Shown here: one piece after another, positions 44,348-52,525 of the stretch
Layout: each line of letters starts with the position of its first letter
Numbering within the stretch: the stretch's first letter is position 1
Source: Pseudomonas oryzagri
Lineage (GTDB): Bacteria; Pseudomonadota; Gammaproteobacteria; Pseudomonadales; Pseudomonadaceae
Reading direction: 5' to 3'
Length of the DNA stretch: 64,000 nucleotides
Assembly: GCF_020831405.1 (NCBI RefSeq)
Contig: NZ_JAJHPU010000043.1
Location: forward strand, 310,001-374,000
Program-made: the position numbers and the translations under genes
The notes under the pieces: generated by a model
What the model was told of the DNA's origin: nothing
Seen by the model: only the letters and a program-made list of their open reading frames with translations
Database searches by the model: none

Positions 44348-46393
44348 ATGATCGAGATTCTGATGCCCTTCGCCATCGGGGTCGGCGTGGTCTTCCTGCT
44401 GATCTTCGGCTTCTTCGTGCTGTTCAAGGCCTTCTACATCAAGGTGCCGCAGGGCACCGCGCTGATCGTCAACGACATGTCCTCACAGCCCAAGGTGCAC
44501 TTCACCGGCGCCTTGGTCTACCCGGTGATCTACAAGAAGGAGTTCATGCAGATCTCCCTGATCACCCTGGAGATCGACCGCCGCGGCAAGGACGGCCTGA
44601 TCTGCCAGGACAACCTGCGCGCCGACATCACCGTGGCTTTCTACCTGCGGGTCAACGAAACCCAGCAGGACGTGCTCAAGGTGGCCAAGGCCATCGGCGC
44701 CGAGCGCGCCTCCGACCGCGGCGCGGTCAACGACCTGTTCAACGCCAAGTTTTCCGAGGCGCTGAAGACCGTCGGCAAGCGCTTCGACTTCGTCCAGCTG
44801 TTCGAGGAGCGGCAGAACTTTCGCGACCGCATCGTCGAGGTGATCGGCAACGACCTCAACGGCTACGTGCTGGAAGACGTGGCCATCGACTACCTGGAAC
44901 AGACGCCGAAGAGCTCGCTCGATCCGACCAACATCCTCGACGCCCAGGGCATCCGCAAGATCACCGAGCTGACCGCCGCGCAGAACGTCATCACCAACGA
45001 TCTGGAGCGCAACCAGGAACTGGCGATCAAGAAGAAAAACGTCGAGACCCGCGAGGCGACCCTGGCCCTGGAGCGCCAGCAGGCCGATGCCGAGGCGCGC
45101 CAGCAGCGCGAGATCGCCACCATCCGCGCCCGCGAACAGGCCGAGACCCTCAAGGTGCAGGAAGAGGAGCGCCTCAAGGCCGAGCAGGCGCGCATCCAGA
45201 CCCAGCAGGAGCTGGACATCCGCGCCGAGAACCACCAGCGCGAGGTGGAGGTGGCGCAGCAGAACCGCCAGCGCGCGGTAGTGATCGAGGAAGAGAAGGT
45301 CACCCGTGCCCGCGAGCTGGAGATCGTCTCCCGCGAGCGCGAGGTCGAGCTGCAGCGCATCGAGAAGGAAAAGGCGCTGGAAGAACAGCGCAAGAACATC
45401 GCCAACGTCGTCCGCGAGCGGGTGGCGGTGGAGAAGACCGTGGCCCAGGAGGAGGAGCGCATCAAGGAAGTGCGCGAGGTTTCCGAGGCCGAGCGGCTCA
45501 AGCAGGTCGCCGTGCTCAACGCCCAGGCCGAGGCCGAGCAGGAGCTGGTGCGCCAGGTCAAGCAGGCCGAAGCCGACGAGACTCGCTCGCGGCACAAGGC
45601 GGTGGAAATCAACACCCTGGCCCAGGCCGAGCTGGAGGCGGCGGCCAAGCAGGCCGAGGCGAAGAAGAAGCTGGCCGAGGGCATCGAGGCCGAGCGCGCC
45701 GCGCCAGGGCTGGCCGATGCGCGGGTGCGCGAGGTGACCGCGGCGGCCAAGGAGAAGGAAGGACTCGCCGAGGCGCGGGTGAAGGCCGAGCAGCTGATCG
45801 CCGAAGCCCGCGGCGAACAGGAAAAGGGCCTGGCCGAAGCGCGCATCACCGAGGCTCAGGCGCAGGCCAAGGAGAAGGACGGTCTGGCCGAGGCCAAGGT
45901 GCTTGAGGAGAAGCTCGGCGCCCAGGCGCGCGGCGAGGAGCAGCTGGGCAGCGCCAAGGCCAAGGCGACCAAGGATCTCGGTCTGGCCGAGGCCGAAGTG
46001 TTGCTGCAGCGCTTCAATGCCGAGGCTGAGGGCCTGGGCAAGAAGTTCGGCGCCCTCGACGAGCTCAGCGACAGCGCTCGTCAGCACGAGGAGTTCCGCA
46101 TGCAGCTGGAGAAGAACTTCGAGGAGTCGATGGCCAGCATCGCCGCCAACCAGGAGATCGCCAAGGAACAGGCCGAGGTGCTGTCCGCCGCGCTGTCCAA
46201 GGCGAAGATCGAGATCGTCGGCGGCGAGGGCGACTTCTTCAACTCCTTCGCCAAGTCGCTGTCGGTGGGCAAGGCCATCGAGGGTGTGGTCGGCAAGAGC
46301 CCGGTGGTGCAGGAAGTGCTGGCGCGGCTGATGGCCGGCAAGCCGGCCGAGCCGAAGAACGTCGAAACGCTGGTCGACAAGACCCCAGCCTGA
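44348..46393 (+). CDS. Flotillin-like SPFH protein (YqiK type)
   Basis: The 681-residue protein has an N-terminal transmembrane helix (residues 7-31). An SPFH/band-7 domain covers about 32-205 (VPQGTALIVNDMSSQPKVHF; QDNLRADITVAFYLRVN). A very long charged coiled coil spans about 210-600. Within it, residues about 466-522 hold three imperfect KEGLAEAR-type repeats. The C-terminal part (FFNSFAKSLSVGKAIEGVVG) is hydrophobic, as in flotillin oligomerisation regions. Flotillins scaffold membrane microdomains; a role alongside PspA in membrane stress is inferred from the operon. AAGGAGATG lies at a good distance from the ATG at 44348. Confidence 0.92.
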   Translation: MIEILMPFAIGVGVVFLLIFGFFVLFKAFYIKVPQGTALIVNDMSSQPKVHFTGALVYPVIYKKEFMQISLITLEIDRRGKDGLICQDNLRADITVAFYLRVNETQQDVLKVAKAIGAERASDRGAVNDLFNAKFSEALKTVGKRFDFVQLFEERQNFRDRIVEVIGNDLNGYVLEDVAIDYLEQTPKSSLDPTNILDAQGIRKITELTAAQNVITNDLERNQELAIKKKNVETREATLALERQQADAEARQQREIATIRAREQAETLKVQEEERLKAEQARIQTQQELDIRAENHQREVEVAQQNRQRAVVIEEEKVTRARELEIVSREREVELQRIEKEKALEEQRKNIANVVRERVAVEKTVAQEEERIKEVREVSEAERLKQVAVLNAQAEAEQELVRQVKQAEADETRSRHKAVEINTLAQAELEAAAKQAEAKKKLAEGIEAERAAPGLADARVREVTAAAKEKEGLAEARVKAEQLIAEARGEQEKGLAEARITEAQAQAKEKDGLAEAKVLEEKLGAQARGEEQLGSAKAKATKDLGLAEAEVLLQRFNAEAEGLGKKFGALDELSDSARQHEEFRMQLEKNFEESMASIAANQEIAKEQAEVLSAALSKAKIEIVGGEGDFFNSFAKSLSVGKAIEGVVGKSPVVQEVLARLMAGKPAEPKNVETLVDKTPA

Positions 46394-46497
46394 TTGTGGC
46401 GGCCCCGCCCGGGGCCGCACGTCACCCCCGGCGCAGGCTCTGGAAAACCCGCGTGCCGTCGCGCCCGCGCAGGCGCAAACCCTGGCACTACGAGCTT

Positions 46498-46524
46498 CTG
46501 GATTCCCGCCGGCGCGGGAATGAT
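46498..46524. repeat. Short dispersed palindrome (ATTCCCGCC..GGGAAT type)
   Basis: GATTCCCGCC GGC GCGGGAATGATC forms an ATTCCCGC / GCGGGAAT stem. It resembles the small repeats common in proteobacteria (neisserial dRS3-like core ATTCCC-N8-GGGAAT). It sits inside the 182-bp gap between the flotillin and giant ATPase genes of the same cassette. Confidence 0.55.
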
Positions 46525-46575
46525 CGCCTGCGCAGACTTTCCCTACCCCTCGCGTCACCCTGAGGAAGCACAACG

Positions 46576-49500
46576 ATGTCGGATGCCAAGGACGCAAGCC
46601 GCGAACAGGACATGGTGGACCAGGCGGTCGCCCAGGGCGGCGCCTACGAGGTGCTGCAGCGCCGTCTGGCCGAGCAGGGCCAGCGCCTGCGCCAGGGCGT
46701 CGATGCGCTCAATGGCCGGCGCCTCGCCGAGTTCGGTGGCAGCGAGATGGCGGTGCTCGGCCGCGTGCGCATCCGCACCGAGAACAACTGCATTGCCCGT
46801 GACATCGTCCAGGTCGGCGACTGCCTGCTGTTCGGCTACAACGTGTTCCTCGGCCTCAAGCAGGAAACCCGCGTCGAGGACGTGTTCTCCCTGTACCGCC
46901 TGACGGCCGAGGCGGAGGGCTTCGATGCCGAGCCGCTGGCGCTGGAGAGCAGCTTCCTCGCCCAGACCAGCTTCGTGCAGGACTTCCGCGAGCTGTACGC
47001 CTACTACAAGAACACTCGCCTGCTGCAGCTGGTGGTGCGCGACGGCAAGCTGCTGGCCAGCTTCCAGATCGGCGAGCGCCTGACCGACATCCGCGTGTTC
47101 CGCTGGTCGATTTCCGTGGACGGCCACGAGGTGCGCTACATCGACAACCGCGGCGAGCGCGACATCGCCCTGCCGGCGCCCTACGACTTCGCCTGGCAGA
47201 AGACCACGCGCGAGATGGTGACCAACGGCCGCCATCCGCACCTGAACATTCTCGACACGGTGTTCGTCGAAACCATCGGCGGCGACCTGACCATCAAGGT
47301 CGAGAACAACACCGAGGACGGCCTGGGCATCTACCGCGAGGCGGTGGTGGACCAGACCCAGTCGCTGGACGACGCGCAGATCGAGTTCGCCCGCCTCGGC
47401 AGCCTGATCCTGCTCAAGGTGCTGCCGTATCGCGAGGAGCAGTGGCGCTACCTGGTGTTCAACGGCCTGACCCGCCAGGTCGAGCGCATCGACGCCATCG
47501 GCCAGGCCTGCGTGCAGCTGCCCGAGGACCACGGCATCGTCTTCCCCGGCGGCTACTACCTGCAGAGTGGCGAGTCCCGGACCTTCGACCAGCCGATGGC
47601 CGGCATGCGCTTCAAGCGCGCGGTGCGCTCGCCCAACGGCGAGGACGTGCTGTACATCTTCTACCAGCCGGAGGAGGGCCGCGCCGCGCTGTTCACCTAC
47701 AACCTGATCGAGCGCCAACTGCACAGCCCGATCTTCGGCCACGGCTATGCGCGCCTGGAGGACGGGCGCATGGTGATCTTCGCCGCCGAGGGCGCCGAGC
47801 CGACGCGCATCCATCCCATGCAGATCTGGCAGACGCCGTTCGCCAGCGACGAGTTCGCCGCCCGCCAGCCGGCGCGCAGCGGCTTCCTCGGCCGCATCGG
47901 CAACGCCGAGTTGGTGCGCGGGGTGTCCGAGCTGCGCAACCTGTGCCGCGAGATCGATGCCCCGGTGGTGTCGGTGCAGCGCTACAGCCAACTGTGCCAG
48001 GTCGTGCGCCGGCTGTTCGACGCCCACCACTGGCTGGGCGCCGCCGAGGTCGGCGAGCTGGCGCCGCTGCTGCGCGAGATCGCCGCCACCGCCGAGCTGG
48101 TGCTCGACGAGTTCGAGAAGGTCGAGAGTATTCGCCAGCAGTCGGCGCGCGCCATGGCCGAGGCCGAGACCCGCCAGCAGGCGCTGCTGTCCGGCCTGCA
48201 CGTCGACAGCTGGGACGCGGTGGCCGCCTTCGTCGAGGCGCTCAACGCGCTGACCGCCCAGCGCGGCCTGCTGCTGACCATCCGCGACTACCGCTACATC
48301 GACGTGGCGCGCATCGACGCCATGGAGAGCGCGCTGCTCGAGGCCCAGGCGCAGGTCGCCGCGGCCACCGCGCGCTTTCTTGCCGGCGAGCGGGCACTGC
48401 AGCCTTACGTGGAGCGCCTGGAGCAGCTCGACGCAGCGGCCCAGCACGCACCGAGCGTTGCCCAGCTGGCCGAGCCGCTGGCCGGCCTGCAGACGATGGC
48501 CGCCGATCTGGACATGCTGTCCAACCTGATGGCCAGCCTGGAGATCGACGACGCCACCCAGCGCACGCGCATCGTCGAGGCGATCTCGGAGCTGTACGCC
48601 CGCCTCAACCAGGCGCGGGCGCGCGCCGAACAGCGGCGCAAGGGCCTCGGCTCGGCGGAGACGGTCGCCCAGTTCGGCGCCCAGTTCCGGCTGTTCGGCC
48701 AGGGCATCACCAGCGCACTCGGCCAGGCGACCGATCCCGAGCGCTGCGACGAGCAACTGGCGCGCCTGCTGCTGCAACTGGAGGAGCTGGAAAGCCGCTT
48801 CGGCGAGCAGGAACAGTTTCTCGCCGACATCCTCGCCAAGCGCGAGGAGCTGCTGGAAACCTTCGAGGCGCACAAGCAGGCGCTGCTCGACGAGCGCCAG
48901 CGCAAGGCCCAAGGCCTGCAGGACGCCGCGCGGCGCATCCTCGACAGCCTGGCGCGGCGCACCGCGCGCTTCGCGGCGATGGAGGAGCTCAACGCCTTCT
49001 TCGCCGCCGACCCGCTGATCCTCAAGCTGCGCGACCTGGCCGAGCGCCTGCGCGAGCTGAAGGACAGCGTCAAGGCCGACGACCTGGAGGCGCGCCTCAA
49101 GGGCGCCCGCGACCAGGCGGTGCGCGCCCTGCGCGACAAGAGCGAGCTGTTCGAGGAGGGCGGCAATCTGATTCGCCTCGGCCGCCACCGCTTCAGCGTC
49201 AACAGCCAGGAACTGGACCTGACCCTGCTGCCGCGCGGCGACCAGCTGTGCCTGCACCTGACCGGCACCGACTTCATCGAGCCGCTGGTCGATGCCGAGC
49301 TGGAGGGACTGCGCGCGTTCTGGCAGGCCAGCCTGGAGTCGGAATCGGCTGAGTTGTACCGCGGCGAATACCTCGCCGGCGAGGTACTGAACGCCGCCGA
49401 GCGTGGCGAGTGCGGCCTCGATCTCGACCGCCTCAAGCTGCTGCTGGCCCAACCCGAGGCGCTGGTGCGCGCGGTGCGCGAGTTCGCCGCGCCGCGCTAC

Positions 49501-51804
49501 AAGGAAGGCTACGAGAAGGGCATCCACGACCAGGACGCCGCCGTGATCCTCGCCCGCCTGCTGCCGCTGACCGGCAGCGCCGGGCTGCTCCGCCATGCGC
49601 CGCTACCGCGCGCCTTCGCCTGCCTGTGCTGGGACCGCCTGCGCGACCGGGAGCAGCCGGCGCAGTGGCCGGAGCGGGCGCGCACCAGCCGGCACATCCG
49701 CCAGCTGTTCGGTCGCGACGACGGCCTGCGCAGCCTGCAGGGCGAGATCGTCGCCGCGCTGCAGGCCTTCCTCGCCGAGCAGCCGCTGGGCCTGGACCCG
49801 GCGGTGGTGGCCGAGGCCGCCGAGTATCTGGTGCAGGAGCTGGCCGCCGAGCGCGTCGAGTTCACCTTCAGCAAGTACGCCCGCCAGCTGCAGGACGCCC
49901 TGCGCGCGCGTCTCACCGAGGCGCGCATGTGGGACGACTACCGCCAGGCGCTGGCGCGCCTGGGCGAACGCCCGGCGGCGCAGTGGGCGCTGGCGCTCGA
50001 CTGGCTGCACGGCCTGTGCAGTCAGAACGAGTTCGCCGCGCTGGCCGCCTACGCGGCCGAGGCGGCGGCGCTCGAGCTGCTTGGCGAGGAGCTGCCGCGG
50101 CGGGTCACCGAGGTCGACCTGCGCTTCAGCATCGAGGGCCTGCTCGGCGAGCATCCGCGCATCCGCGAGCAGCGCCTGGAGCTGGCCCTGGACGATCTGT
50201 TCGCCCGCCTGCGCGCGCACCGCGAGCACTACCTGCCTGGGCTCGCGCGCTACCAGACGCTGCGCCAGGCGGTGATCGCCCGCGAACGCGCGGCGCTGCG
50301 CCTGGCCGAGTTCAAGGCCCGTCCGCTCAGCTCCTTCGTGCGCAACCGGCTGATCAACGACGTCTACCTGACCTTCATCGGCGACAACCTGGCCAAGCAG
50401 ATGGGCAGTGCCGGGGAGAACAAGCGCAGCGACCTGATGGGCCTCTTGATGCTCATCTCGCCGCCCGGCTACGGCAAGACCACCCTGATGGAGTACGTCG
50501 CCCACCGCCTCGGGCTGATCTTCATGAAGATCAACGGTCCGGCGCTGGGCCACGAGGTGCGCTCGCTGGACCCGGCGCAGGCGCCCGACGCCACCGCCCG
50601 TCAGGAGCTGGAGAAGCTCAACCTGGCGCTGGAGATGGGCAACAACGTGATGCTCTACGTCGACGACATCCAGCACACCCACCCCGAGTTCCTGCAGAAG
50701 TTCATCTCGCTGTGCGACGGCACCCGGCGCATCGAAGGGGTGTGGAAGGACCGTACGCGCACCTACGACATGCGCGGCAAGAAGTTCTGCGTGGTGATGT
50801 CCGGCAACCCCTATACCGAGTCCGGCGAGGTGTTCCGCATCCCCGACATGCTGGCCAACCGCGCCGACATCTACAACCTCGGCGACACCCTGGGCGGCAT
50901 GCAGGAGGCCTTCGCGCTCAGCTACATCGAGAACGCGTTGACCTCCAACCCGGTGCTCGCGCCGCTGGCCACGCGCGAGATGGCCGACCTCTATCGCCTG
51001 GTGGCCAGGGCCGAGGGCCGCGAGTTCTCCGCCAACGAGCTGTCGCACACCTACAGCGGCGCCGAGCTGGACGAGATCACCGCCACCCTGCAGCGCCTGA
51101 TGCAGGTGCGCGACGTGGTGCTCAGGGTCAACCAGCAGTACATCGCCAGCGCCGCCCAGGCCGACCAGTATCGCAGCGAGCCGCCGTTCAAGCTGCAGGG
51201 CAGCTACCGCAACATGAACAAGATGGCCGAGAAGGTCAGCGCGGTGATGAACGACGCCGAGCTGCTGCAGCTGATCGCCGACCACTACCAGGGCGAGGCG
51301 CAGTTGCTCACCAGCGGCGCCGAGGAGAACCTGCTCAAGCTCGCCGAGCTGCGCGGCAACCTGACGCCCGAGCAGGCAGCGCGCTGGGAACAGATCCGCG
51401 CCGATTTCCGCCGCGCCAAGGCCATGGGCGGCGGCGAGGCCGACGTCGGCGTGCGCATGGTGGCCCAGCTGCGCGACCTGGCCGACGCCGTGCAGAGCCT
51501 CGGCGCCGCCGCGCCGGTGCCCTGGGAGGAACTGCTCGCTCGCCTGCAGGCGCTGGCCGAGCAGCGCCCGCAGGTCGCGGTGGAAGTGGCTGCGGCGCCG
51601 CAGCCGGACTTCGCCGCGCTGCTCGTTGGGTTGGGGCAGTCGCTGCAGGACAGCTTCCTGCCGCTGATCCACTCCATCGAGAAGAAGGGCGACATCGGCC
51701 TGCGCATTCACAAGCACCTGCACGAGCTGTCCCGCGACATGCGCCAGCTGGGTCTGCTCCGCGCGCGTGCGCCGGACGGCAAGATCGAGGAACTGCCGGG
51801 CTGA
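46576..51804 (+). CDS. Giant AAA+ ATPase (DUF3686 / DNA repair ATPase type), 1742 residues
   Basis: Residues 1-~350 form a beta-rich region (DIVQVGDCLLFGYNVFLGL; PIFGHGYARLEDGRMVIF) matching what I recall of the DUF3686 family, often labelled DNA repair ATPase. Residues ~500-870 are mostly helical and coiled coil. A ~390-residue helical region leads to a single AAA+ module. It has Walker A PPGYGKTT at 1296-1303, Walker B MLYVDDI with D1363-D1364, sensor-1 SGNP at 1409-1412, and a tail ending RAPDGKIEELPG. The motifs look intact, so it should hydrolyse ATP. No transmembrane segment is seen. The start follows TGAGGAAGC. Operon context with PspA and flotillin argues for membrane stress rather than DNA repair; the true function is unknown. 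Confidence 0.88.
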   Translation: MSDAKDASREQDMVDQAVAQGGAYEVLQRRLAEQGQRLRQGVDALNGRRLAEFGGSEMAVLGRVRIRTENNCIARDIVQVGDCLLFGYNVFLGLKQETRVEDVFSLYRLTAEAEGFDAEPLALESSFLAQTSFVQDFRELYAYYKNTRLLQLVVRDGKLLASFQIGERLTDIRVFRWSISVDGHEVRYIDNRGERDIALPAPYDFAWQKTTREMVTNGRHPHLNILDTVFVETIGGDLTIKVENNTEDGLGIYREAVVDQTQSLDDAQIEFARLGSLILLKVLPYREEQWRYLVFNGLTRQVERIDAIGQACVQLPEDHGIVFPGGYYLQSGESRTFDQPMAGMRFKRAVRSPNGEDVLYIFYQPEEGRAALFTYNLIERQLHSPIFGHGYARLEDGRMVIFAAEGAEPTRIHPMQIWQTPFASDEFAARQPARSGFLGRIGNAELVRGVSELRNLCREIDAPVVSVQRYSQLCQVVRRLFDAHHWLGAAEVGELAPLLREIAATAELVLDEFEKVESIRQQSARAMAEAETRQQALLSGLHVDSWDAVAAFVEALNALTAQRGLLLTIRDYRYIDVARIDAMESALLEAQAQVAAATARFLAGERALQPYVERLEQLDAAAQHAPSVAQLAEPLAGLQTMAADLDMLSNLMASLEIDDATQRTRIVEAISELYARLNQARARAEQRRKGLGSAETVAQFGAQFRLFGQGITSALGQATDPERCDEQLARLLLQLEELESRFGEQEQFLADILAKREELLETFEAHKQALLDERQRKAQGLQDAARRILDSLARRTARFAAMEELNAFFAADPLILKLRDLAERLRELKDSVKADDLEARLKGARDQAVRALRDKSELFEEGGNLIRLGRHRFSVNSQELDLTLLPRGDQLCLHLTGTDFIEPLVDAELEGLRAFWQASLESESAELYRGEYLAGEVLNAAERGECGLDLDRLKLLLAQPEALVRAVREFAAPRYKEGYEKGIHDQDAAVILARLLPLTGSAGLLRHAPLPRAFACLCWDRLRDREQPAQWPERARTSRHIRQLFGRDDGLRSLQGEIVAALQAFLAEQPLGLDPAVVAEAAEYLVQELAAERVEFTFSKYARQLQDALRARLTEARMWDDYRQALARLGERPAAQWALALDWLHGLCSQNEFAALAAYAAEAAALELLGEELPRRVTEVDLRFSIEGLLGEHPRIREQRLELALDDLFARLRAHREHYLPGLARYQTLRQAVIARERAALRLAEFKARPLSSFVRNRLINDVYLTFIGDNLAKQMGSAGENKRSDLMGLLMLISPPGYGKTTLMEYVAHRLGLIFMKINGPALGHEVRSLDPAQAPDATARQELEKLNLALEMGNNVMLYVDDIQHTHPEFLQKFISLCDGTRRIEGVWKDRTRTYDMRGKKFCVVMSGNPYTESGEVFRIPDMLANRADIYNLGDTLGGMQEAFALSYIENALTSNPVLAPLATREMADLYRLVARAEGREFSANELSHTYSGAELDEITATLQRLMQVRDVVLRVNQQYIASAAQADQYRSEPPFKLQGSYRNMNKMAEKVSAVMNDAELLQLIADHYQGEAQLLTSGAEENLLKLAELRGNLTPEQAARWEQIRADFRRAKAMGGGEADVGVRMVAQLRDLADAVQSLGAAAPVPWEELLARLQALAEQRPQVAVEVAAAPQPDFAALLVGLGQSLQDSFLPLIHSIEKKGDIGLRIHKHLHELSRDMRQLGLLRARAPDGKIEELPG

Positions 51805-51812
51805 GAAGGCCT

Positions 51813-51860
51813 CAGGAGCGTATTCATACGCGGCAGCGGTCGCGGATGAATGCGCTCCTG
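51813..51860. repeat. Inverted REP-like pair after the giant ATPase gene
   Basis: CAGGAGCGTATTCATACGCG and the reverse complement of CGCGGATGAATGCGCTCCTG match at 18 of 20 positions, forming a long hairpin with a short loop starting 8 bp after the ATPase stop. The core AGGAGCGNATTCATNCGCG resembles dispersed Pseudomonas REPs but differs from the GGGGCGAAT family at 72 and 59305. It could terminate the cassette transcript. Confidence 0.7.
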
Positions 51861-51958
51861 CACGGGGGCGCACCTGTTATCCAGAGCCTTCTCGGCTGCA
51901 GGGCCATGAGCGCTTTCGGTTACACTGCCGACCTTTTCCATTCCAGCCGGAAAGCCTC

Positions 51959-52501
51959 ATGGCCCTGCAGTCCACCCCCTACAAAGTCGAACTCAACCTC
52001 ACCGACCTCGATCGCGGTGTCTACGAGAACCTGCGTTTCACCGTCGCCAAGCATCCCTCGGAAACCGAGGAGCGCCTGGCCGTGCGTCTCTTGGCCTACG
52101 CGCTGTGGTACGACGAGCAGGTCGCCTTCGGTCGCGGCCTGTCCGACGTGGACGAGCCGGCGCTGTGGGAGAAGAGCCTCGACGACCGCGTGCTGCACTG
52201 GATCGAGGTCGGCCAGCCGGATGCCGAGCGCATGACCTGGTGCTCGCGGCGCGCCGAGCGGGTCAGCGTGCTGACCTACGGCAACCTGCGCGTCTGGCAG
52301 GACAAGGTGGTGAGCGCGGTGAAGACGCTGAAGAACCTCAACATCGCCGCGCTGCCCCAGGAGCCGCTGGCCGAGCTGGCCCGCGACCTGCCGCGCTCGC
52401 TCTCCTGGAGCGTGATGATCAGCGAGGGCACCCTGTTCGTCACCGACGAGCGCGGCCAGCACGAGCTGCCCGTCGAGTGGCTGCTCGGCGAGCGCGGCTG
52501 A
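51959..52501 (+). CDS. yaeQ: YaeQ-family protein
   Basis: A 180-residue protein that matches YaeQ along its length: YKVELNLTDLDRGVYENLRF, RLAVRLLAYALWYDEQVAFG and EVGQPDAERMTWCSRRA. YaeQ has a PD-(D/E)xK nuclease-like fold; its biological role is unsettled (an early claim of RfaH-like antitermination was withdrawn, as I recall). The ATG at 51959 was chosen; upstream in-frame codons pass through the REP pair. TTACACT near 51920 may be its -10, making it a separate unit from the ATPase cassette. It converges with the NRAMP-like gene. Confidence 0.9.
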   Translation: MALQSTPYKVELNLTDLDRGVYENLRFTVAKHPSETEERLAVRLLAYALWYDEQVAFGRGLSDVDEPALWEKSLDDRVLHWIEVGQPDAERMTWCSRRAERVSVLTYGNLRVWQDKVVSAVKTLKNLNIAALPQEPLAELARDLPRSLSWSVMISEGTLFVTDERGQHELPVEWLLGERG

Positions 52502-52525
52502 GCCACGCCCGCCTGGAGTTCGGTT

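Noticed and set aside
46555-51873. Long minus-strand open frames opposite the giant ATPase gene
   Set aside because: Same GC-driven shadow effect; there are no motifs or ribosome sites, while the plus strand has intact Walker motifs in one 5.2-kb frame.
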